In this document: piece after piece, positions 20,086-24,823 of the stretch
How positions within the stretch are numbered: position 1 is the stretch's first letter
Layout: each line of letters begins with the position of its first letter
From: a virus
IMG/VR virus record: IMGVR_UViG_3300013005_000159
Span: 1 to 24,823 of that record
Reading direction: 5' to 3' (one strand)
Length of the DNA stretch: 24,823 nt
The notes under the pieces: generated by a model
The model's input: only the letters and a program-made list of their open reading frames with translations
Database searches by the model: none
Told to the model about the DNA's origin: nothing
Program-made: the position numbers and the translations under genes

Positions 20086-20589
20086 ATGACTACAAAGATT
20101 GAAGCGTTTTACAGAGACGCGACGGATATGGATGTTGCGGAGATCGTAAGAACCAACAACGGAAAAGTGGCTAGATTTAGGGATGACAAAACTCAAAACT
20201 GGGTCTGCCTCGACGGTGACGGGTACGACCTGATGCTTGTTGGATGGGAACGAGGCCACTTCAAGTGCGACGGAGGCATGTGTTGGTCTCAATGCCAAGT
20301 CTACGAGCCGCAGTCCTGGTGGCTCAAAAAGCCTGAGCCGGGTAAAGGCTACACGCTGCTCGGAAAATATCCGCACGAGACTCTAGAAGCCAACGACGAG
20401 TGGTGGGACGGTGTTAAGTGGGTTGCATCGACAAAGTTGACCGGCGAGCAACTCGAAGCTATCTGGTACCGACGCAAGCAGGAGCAAACAAAGCCAGCCG
20501 CTGATCTTGTTGCTAAGCCTAACGATAGAATTCTGCTGCCCAACGGTAGGATTCTTACTGTCACTGCTAACGGGATTGAAATAGAGTAA
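20086..20589 (+). CDS. Conserved protein ('RDAT ... ARFRD ... WWxxKPEPGxGYxLL' family)
   Basis: A 167-residue protein from ATG 20086 with AAGGAG as SD; the open frame from 20008 overlaps the previous gene. 'YRDATDMDVAEIV' (8-20), 'VARFRDDKTQNWVCLDGDGY', 'CQVYEPQSWWLKKPEPGKGYTLLGKYPHE' and 'AIWYRR' match a family I recall from planctomycete and related genomes with 'RDATPEDV', 'VYxPxxWWxxKPEPGxGYRLLxKxPxE' and 'WYRR' blocks. Function unknown. The end 'NDRILLPNGRILTVTANGIEIE' is a small beta hairpin. It is convergent with TerL, 15 nt between stops, and no terminator is visible there. Confidence 0.75.
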   Translation: MTTKIEAFYRDATDMDVAEIVRTNNGKVARFRDDKTQNWVCLDGDGYDLMLVGWERGHFKCDGGMCWSQCQVYEPQSWWLKKPEPGKGYTLLGKYPHETLEANDEWWDGVKWVASTKLTGEQLEAIWYRRKQEQTKPAADLVAKPNDRILLPNGRILTVTANGIEIE

Positions 20590-20604
20590 CGAGAAATCGT
20601 AAAG

Positions 20605-23600
20605 CTAGTACCAATCCATGTCCTTAATACCCTGGGTAGAGAGTAGCACATCGTCGCTTATCTCTATGTCCTTGTAGGCTGATAGGTCTGGAAACCTACC
20701 TGCCATTTGGAACAGCATCATTGAGCCCATGGTAACAGCTTGTGCAAAGTCATCAGGTCCGGCAGGATCTCGCAAAATCTTGTAAGTGTCCCTGCCGGAT
20801 CCAGACTCGGCTTTGTCTTCGATTAAATTCAAAAAGTCGTGCAAAAGACCGACATCATCTGATCCTTTGTAGTCGTATTCGAAGAATCTAATAACCCCAC
20901 CTTTGATGAATTGACAGCAGTAATTCAAAGCTCGATTTCTGTCCATTACATAGTGATCTCGAGGGTGTTTCGGGTTTGCAGGTTTGTAACCTATCAAACC
21001 ACCCTTGGCAGGCCCAGTGTAGGCCACAGGAAGAATCCTTTCTCGAGGAAGCCTAGCCTGCACTAGCAGCGTTTCTCGCACTGTACCGGCTCCTGTGTAA
21101 TCGTGAACAACGTGAGAACACTTGAAAGCTCCCATGATGTTCAAAATCAAACCGGCTTCGCGTTCGTGCTCGTGCGGTGTCATACTTCGGTACCCGTAAA
21201 TAACGTCCACGCGACCATCAGGACAAAGACCGCATACCGCAATCGAAGTGTAAGACTGCAACGCAAGATCGCTTTTACCGTTGCTAACGCCACCTCCACC
21301 CCAGTCAACGGCCACAAAGCGGTACAAATAGCCGTCGATGTTATTTCGAGCTGTCTCCATGGTATTTTTCCAGGGGAGGCACGCAGCCCGTTTGAGATCT
21401 GTAATGGTTACAAGCTTGCTACCTGAGTCCCACGACTCGCCGCATACTTCGTTGTAAAAAACGTGGATAGGTGTGTTACCTTTGCCATCTCGTTTATCGA
21501 CTAGCGTTTGCCACTTCTCGCGGCTAGCGTAGTGCATAGGCATGATAAGCTGAGGCACATGGTAGCCAGCAAAGCTCCAACGCTTATCGGGATGCCGGTG
21601 CAACCACCGTCCAGTTCCGCCCTGGTAGGGTGGTCTTGGATTGATTGGTTTTGCACACTTAGCACAAATAACACCTGGACACGTGTCGCTAATGCCGTCG
21701 TGAACCGGTCCGATCATTTTGAGAAGATCGTGATCTAGTGAAGGAATATTCCAGTGACCGCAGCCTCCGTGAGGGCATTTGATAATCCACTCGGCCATGG
21801 AACTATCTATCCAAAGCCGCTCGATTGTGTTGTCAAGTGTCTTGGGAGTTCCAGCATATTGCTTGATTCCCCAAGAGCGTGAGGCAGAAATAGTCTCGTG
21901 AATAACAGGTAGAAACGAGATATCCATGTCCTGGATCTCGTCTATACAGTTATGGCAATTTACACCGTTAGCAAAAAATGAATGATACTTCGCTGTGTTT
22001 ATATCCCAAGTTGGACGTAAGCCGACATAGGTTACACAAGTTATAACCGAACTTTCGCAGCTCTCTTTCTTTCGCGATATTCCAAATTCAACTTTCTGTG
22101 TCGAAGTTTTTTGCAATTTTCTTTTTTGCAAATAGCTTCTTTTGCCTCCAGCTGGTCTTTTCGACCCGAAAAAATCGATCCACACATTGAACAGATTACT
22201 GTTTCTTTTTGTCTTGGGATTTTGTAACGCATAGACGGATGCACCCAAGGTGCAATATTTAGCGCTAATTTTCGAGAACTCTCGGCAGTTAGACAAAGCA
22301 CGTAATACGGCCTGGCTTGATTTTTGTTTTTTACAGGCGTCACCTTGTTGTAGATGCCCAGCTCTTTTAATCGGCTTGAAAGTATTTCGCACTCGGCTTT
22401 TGAAAACCCTTGTGTATGAAAAACACAATTGCTTCTTCGAGCACCGCAGCTTCCGTCGTCCATGTACCAATAAGCTATTGCCGCCCAATCCAGTTGATTT
22501 GCCCAAGTTGTAGTTACCGTTTTTTTGCCTTCGACGGTGACAGTTCGAGCTATTTCCAGAAACGCAGGACTTGAAACAGTAGCAAATATTACCGACTTTT
22601 TTCCGTAGCCTCGGTTGAGCACTTCTTTCGGTTGGGTTGAAACAAACTCGGCCAAAGTGTCGGCTTTGTCCTGACAGTACTGTTTTTGTTTCAGTCCGTG
22701 TCTGAAATATATTCGGTAATTTGAGGTTTTTGAAGCTTGAGCTATTCCGGAATCGCCTAGTAAGCAACCTAGTAGCATTTGTTTCTGCGGGTAGCTTAAA
22801 GGTTTGTCCTGGTTCCGCTTTCGCTTGTCCGTTTTGGAATTCGAGCAGTTCTGGTACAAGCTCTGCCAAATATTTCCACTGTTTTGTGCTGGCTGTTCTA
22901 AATCGCTCATCTGCAGTACACCGTACAACTTCACCGCCGGAAAACTTAACCTCAAAAACAGGCTGCACGCCGTGATACAGCACCTCAGTTATTACATCGG
23001 TACTGATTGTACCATTCTTATCCGTAGAAAGTACAGCCATGCCTGGTTTAGCATTTTTTATGGCGACAAAGTTACCGTCAGAAAGCTCCAACATGGTATT
23101 TCCGACGAGGCAGTTTTTGTCGGCAGAGATACCTCGAGTTCTCTCGGCGTCCAGGTAGGCAAAAGAAAAGATCATCTTAGATCTATTCTTAAACGAACGT
23201 TGTAGTACGTTGTTCACGGTAGTTTCGTCAGTGAACAGTCGGCCTACAGGGCTTGTTGTAATGAATTCTGCGACGTAGTTTTGAGAAAACCGCCGGATCA
23301 TTTCAAACAAAGGCGTAAGAAAAAGCGTACTGAAGTACGGTATGCAGTTTGAGAACAAAACACCTTGAGCTGCCAGTGAAGTACTTTTACTCACTTGACG
23401 GCCCGTTTTTAGCAGCGTCGTCCGTGCCATTCTCGTTCTAAAGAAAGGAGCAAACGGAAAGTGATCATGTAAGTGATAGGGCTTGCCCCTGATGGAAAGC
23501 AGTAGCGGAAGAAGTGGCTGAAGCGTCGGGTATCCCGACGATTTCAGCATAAAATCCGCCAAGTGTAATCTGCGTTCCACAAGGCTTGTCGATGCAGACG

Positions 23601-23736
23601 GCTTGTAGCCCATCTGCCGAGCTACGTTTACCAGCTTAGTTTCGCTGATAACGTAAGGATCGTGTGCTTGTTCTTCTGCCATGACCTCGCTAGAGGTCAT
23701 TCTGGCATTTTTAATCAAATCGTAGGAGGATGTCAT
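20605..23736 (-). CDS. Terminase large subunit with an intein
   Basis: A DNA-packaging motor/nuclease: 1043 residues from ATG 23736, 655 after removal of a 388-residue intein. The ATPase has a Walker A variant GRQVSKST (112-119) and a Walker B 'GISADKN/CIDEIQD' (intein between Asn208 and Cys597; Asp599, Glu600). A Cys-rich insert 'CPHGGCG...CAKC' follows. The C-terminal RNase H-like nuclease has Asp811 in VDWGGG, Asp879 in HDYTGAGT and Asp995/Asp996 in GPDDFAQA. All residues needed for packaging and cutting are present. The frame is open up to a TTG at 23964 with no good SD anywhere, so the exact start is uncertain. 23737-23922, before the divergent gene, should hold the promoter, but I see no clear box. 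Minus strand, opposite to most neighbours. Confidence 0.92.
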   Translation of the reverse strand: MTSSYDLIKNARMTSSEVMAEEQAHDPYVISETKLVNVARQMGYKPSASTSLVERRLHLADFMLKSSGYPTLQPLLPLLLSIRGKPYHLHDHFPFAPFFRTRMARTTLLKTGRQVSKSTSLAAQGVLFSNCIPYFSTLFLTPLFEMIRRFSQNYVAEFITTSPVGRLFTDETTVNNVLQRSFKNRSKMIFSFAYLDAERTRGISADKNCLVGNTMLELSDGNFVAIKNAKPGMAVLSTDKNGTISTDVITEVLYHGVQPVFEVKFSGGEVVRCTADERFRTASTKQWKYLAELVPELLEFQNGQAKAEPGQTFKLPAETNATRLLTRRFRNSSSFKNLKLPNIFQTRTETKTVLSGQSRHFGRVCFNPTERSAQPRLRKKVGNICYCFKSCVSGNSSNCHRRRQKNGNYNLGKSTGLGGNSLLVHGRRKLRCSKKQLCFSYTRVFKSRVRNTFKPIKRAGHLQQGDACKKQKSSQAVLRALSNCREFSKISAKYCTLGASVYALQNPKTKRNSNLFNVWIDFFGSKRPAGGKRSYLQKRKLQKTSTQKVEFGISRKKESCESSVITCVTYVGLRPTWDINTAKYHSFFANGVNCHNCIDEIQDMDISFLPVIHETISASRSWGIKQYAGTPKTLDNTIERLWIDSSMAEWIIKCPHGGCGHWNIPSLDHDLLKMIGPVHDGISDTCPGVICAKCAKPINPRPPYQGGTGRWLHRHPDKRWSFAGYHVPQLIMPMHYASREKWQTLVDKRDGKGNTPIHVFYNEVCGESWDSGSKLVTITDLKRAACLPWKNTMETARNNIDGYLYRFVAVDWGGGGVSNGKSDLALQSYTSIAVCGLCPDGRVDVIYGYRSMTPHEHEREAGLILNIMGAFKCSHVVHDYTGAGTVRETLLVQARLPRERILPVAYTGPAKGGLIGYKPANPKHPRDHYVMDRNRALNYCCQFIKGGVIRFFEYDYKGSDDVGLLHDFLNLIEDKAESGSGRDTYKILRDPAGPDDFAQAVTMGSMMLFQMAGRFPDLSAYKDIEISDDVLLSTQGIKDMDWY
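21949..23112 (-). other. Intein in the Walker B motif of TerL
   Basis: The insertion starts with Cys (codon 23110-23112) in CLVGNTMLELSDG (block A) and continues through 'VFEVKFSGGEVVRCTADERF' (block B region). It ends with 'PTWDINTAKYHSFFANG' (block F) and VNCHN (block G; penultimate His, last Asn at 21949-21951), and is followed by Cys as the +1 residue of the host protein. Joining the flanks restores a standard Walker B. Block B normally reads T-x-x-H; here it is T-A-D-E, so the conserved His is replaced by Glu, which may slow or impair splicing. Between blocks B and F the in-frame sequence (about 270 residues) is Arg/Lys/Ser/Cys-rich and not domain-like. Confidence 0.93.
22041..22910 (-). 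CDS. LAGLIDADG homing endonuclease encoded out of frame inside the intein
   Basis: A 289-residue ORF from ATG 22910, in the +1 frame relative to TerL. It has two LAGLIDADG motifs: LLGCLLGDSG (46-55), followed by 'NYRIYFRHGLKQKQYCQDK', and AIAYWYMDDG (144-153), with 'TQGFSKAECEILSSRLKELGI' between that and the end. A C-terminal zinc-finger-like 'C-SMC-G ... CKKENC' (about 235-265) and a basic tail follow. This is the normal domain order of an intein-type endonuclease, which makes allelic cuts that copy the element. Unlike other intein endonucleases it is not in frame with the splicing domains and stops before block F. The frame opens after TAATAA near 22994. An upstream TTG (22955) is possible. 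No good SD, so it may be made by weak initiation or +1 frameshifting. Confidence 0.85.
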   Translation of the reverse strand: MSDLEQPAQNSGNIWQSLYQNCSNSKTDKRKRNQDKPLSYPQKQMLLGCLLGDSGIAQASKTSNYRIYFRHGLKQKQYCQDKADTLAEFVSTQPKEVLNRGYGKKSVIFATVSSPAFLEIARTVTVEGKKTVTTTWANQLDWAAIAYWYMDDGSCGARRSNCVFHTQGFSKAECEILSSRLKELGIYNKVTPVKNKNQARPYYVLCLTAESSRKLALNIAPWVHPSMRYKIPRQKETVICSMCGSIFSGRKDQLEAKEAICKKENCKKLRHRKLNLEYRERKRAAKVRL

Positions 23737-23922
23737 TTTTAAGCTAAGTGATACTGTGTTTGACTTGCTGTCTCTCACAGCCAAAGCAATAATCGGGGTG
23801 GCATCGTTTGCCGCCAAGTCCGTAATTTTGATAGGTGCCGGTCTTTTAATGACCGTCGCCGCCGTCCATAATATGGTTTTTGGACAAGATAACAAAGAGT
23901 AACCCACAGAGGGGAGGCCACA

Positions 23923-24150
23923 ATGCCGACCAGAAGTTCTTTCGCCTTTAGCCGGAGAAAACAATTGCGACCGCTGAATTGGCCGTCGTCCTCATTTTCT
24001 CCACCGCAGTTGCTAGTCAATCAAACCGAGGTGCCTAGCGGCAAACCTCTGGAAGAGTTAATAGCAGGCGAAGGAGCACCTCCCTCTGATAGAGTTAGCT
24101 TAAATAGTTGGTCTCCTCCGACAATTTCAGAGGATGATAACAATGGATAA
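23923..24150 (+). CDS. Hypothetical small protein
   Basis: A 75-residue protein with GAGGGGAGG as SD at a good distance. The N-terminus is basic and Ser/Phe-rich ('TRSSFAFSRRKQLR'), the rest Pro/Ser-rich and acidic at the end ('SWSPPTISEDDNNG'), suggesting a disordered protein. It is divergent from TerL; the 186 nt between them must carry both promoters. It overlaps the next gene by 8 nt. Confidence 0.6.
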   Translation: MPTRSSFAFSRRKQLRPLNWPSSSFSPPQLLVNQTEVPSGKPLEELIAGEGAPPSDRVSLNSWSPPTISEDDNNG

Positions 24151-24277
24151 CGCGATTGCAGTTTGGTTTCTTGGTTTACTGTGTGCTGGTTTGTATCTGA
24201 TGCTTTCAGGCCAAATCGGTTTAGGTATTATGGCATTTTTGTTGCTATTTGCTTCTATAAAAATAGTAAACGGGTAA
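24143..24277 (+). CDS. Small two-helix membrane protein
   Basis: A 44-residue protein. ATG 24143 with AGAGGA 8 nt upstream overlaps the previous gene's stop. The sequence consists of two hydrophobic segments, 'AIAVWFLGLLCAGLYLMLS' and 'GLGIMAFLLLFASIKIV', joined by 'GQI', so a membrane hairpin is predicted. Function unknown; small phage membrane proteins of this size can be spanins, holin partners or superinfection-exclusion proteins, none of which can be chosen here. Confidence 0.6.
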   Translation: MDNAIAVWFLGLLCAGLYLMLSGQIGLGIMAFLLLFASIKIVNG

Positions 24278-24281
24278 TCAC

Positions 24282-24641
24282 GTGGAACTAATCGTTGCAG
24301 CCTTGGCAACATGGCAAATCGTCGAGATATGGCATCACTCCTTACTGTTTGCGACACCCCGCGCAATAGTAGAAACTTGGACAAGTAAACTAGGAGAACT
24401 CCTGGTTTGCTGTTTTTGCCTGTCTCCCTGGGTTGCACTCCTGTGCACTCTTGTCATGTGCTGTCAAGACACCAGGTTGGCGGTATGGTTTGCTAAATCC
24501 GTAATTACGGCTTTAGCAGTTTCCCGACTAGCCAACCTGGGCAACGATTATTTTTACACTGTATGCAGAACGCCTAGGTTTAGTGTCGAAGATTTGAACA
24601 TTGAAACAGAAACTGAAACAGGAACTAAAAAAGATGAATGA
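24282..24641 (+). CDS. Membrane protein with a 'CxxCxSxW' motif (DUF1360-like)
   Basis: 119 residues from GTG 24282. Helices are predicted near 1-16, 38-60 and 66-85. 'LGELLVCCFCLSPWVALLCTL' (about 37-57) carries the C-x-x-C-x-S-x-W signature of DUF1360-type small membrane proteins common in phages, and 'TALAVSRLANLGNDYF' is the usual following helix. The C-terminus is acidic and cytoplasmic-looking. Role unknown. It overlaps the next gene by 8 nt. Confidence 0.7.
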   Translation: MELIVAALATWQIVEIWHHSLLFATPRAIVETWTSKLGELLVCCFCLSPWVALLCTLVMCCQDTRLAVWFAKSVITALAVSRLANLGNDYFYTVCRTPRFSVEDLNIETETETGTKKDE

Positions 24642-24823
24642 AAACAAAGAAACAGAAGTACAAAAATACCACAGACTTGGAATAAGGAGTAAGCTGCAAA
24701 TGCACTCAGCGATGGCAGCTGCAATGCTGGTTAATTACAACGGCATGTATGGGTGGGGCGGACAACCGCGGGGCGAACCGGAGATAACTAAAAGGCCGTG
24801 CCTTAACTGCGGCAAAGAAAAGC
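24634..24823 (+). CDS. Hypothetical protein, 3' end outside window
   Basis: Open from ATG 24634 to the window edge, 63 codons seen. It begins MNENKETEVQKYHRLGIRS, has a Met/Gly-rich middle ('MAAAMLVNYNGMYGWGGQ') and reaches C-LNC-G, the first half of a probable zinc motif, just before the edge. A different start, ATG 24638, opens only 15 codons. No family can be named from this part. Confidence 0.5.
   Translation, partial: MNENKETEVQKYHRLGIRSKLQMHSAMAAAMLVNYNGMYGWGGQPRGEPEITKRPCLNCGKEK

Noticed and set aside
20590-20604. Bidirectional terminator between the convergent genes
   Set aside because: The 15-nt gap and its flanks show no hairpin with a T run.
23737-23964. Extended N-terminus of TerL up to TTG 23964
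   Set aside because: No SD, and it would run into the divergent gene at 23923. The sequence upstream of 23736 does not resemble TerL, although a start somewhat upstream cannot be excluded.

Overview
The window looks like part of the genome of a large tailed double-stranded DNA bacteriophage (Caudoviricetes). The evidence is a full-length phage terminase large subunit (TerL) interrupted by an intein, an RNA ligase, a Gp88-family protein, a primase-like protein with a four-Cys zinc finger, and tightly packed short genes with Shine-Dalgarno (SD) sites, 1-17 nt overlaps and ATGA/TAATG junctions. The standard genetic code with all three stops fits. The host cannot be fixed. A Sec signal peptide on one small protein and several families I associate with planctomycete and cyanobacterial genomes (Ycf35, Ycf46, and the small protein at 8821) hint at a Gram-negative-type, possibly planctomycete-like, host. 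That is inference only.

Layout. 1-520: two tandem genes for Gly-Tyr-rich repeat proteins; a third copy lies at 4835. 620-919: small phage protein. 920-1553: the only long gene-free stretch. It holds a tandem series of structured RNA elements, several sharing a hairpin and closed by long stems, one with a tRNA-like D arm, and leads directly into an RNA ligase (1554) that ends in a strong hairpin terminator. 2286-3716: three genes ending in a small secreted Cys-rich peptide and a textbook terminator. 3727-9841: a long transcription unit carrying a Ycf35 (DUF1257)-like protein, a DUF2997-like protein, the third Gly-Tyr protein, a Ycf46-like AAA+ ATPase and co-oriented accessory genes, with a terminator embedded at its end. 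9828-11631: small proteins and a Gp88-family protein.

11628-12782 is an isolated minus-strand gene, possibly virion-related, overlapping its plus-strand neighbour tail to tail. Head to head with it, one base away, starts the primase-like gene (12784-15018). 15030-20589 is a dense run of small phage proteins with tandem duplications: two KFTKG proteins, and two 'MKIRQA' proteins joined by repeated perfect-SD/ATGA junctions. 20605-23736 is TerL on the minus strand, convergent with that run. From 23923 to the end the plus strand carries small, mostly membrane, proteins.

The most striking feature is inside TerL. A 388-codon intein sits in the Walker B motif (21949-23112), and a LAGLIDADG homing endonuclease is encoded inside it in the +1 reading frame (22041-22910), while the intein/TerL frame stays open across the whole endonuclease. 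The two next most interesting regions are the RNA-element array before the RNA ligase and the phage-borne Ycf35/DUF2997/Ycf46 cassette.
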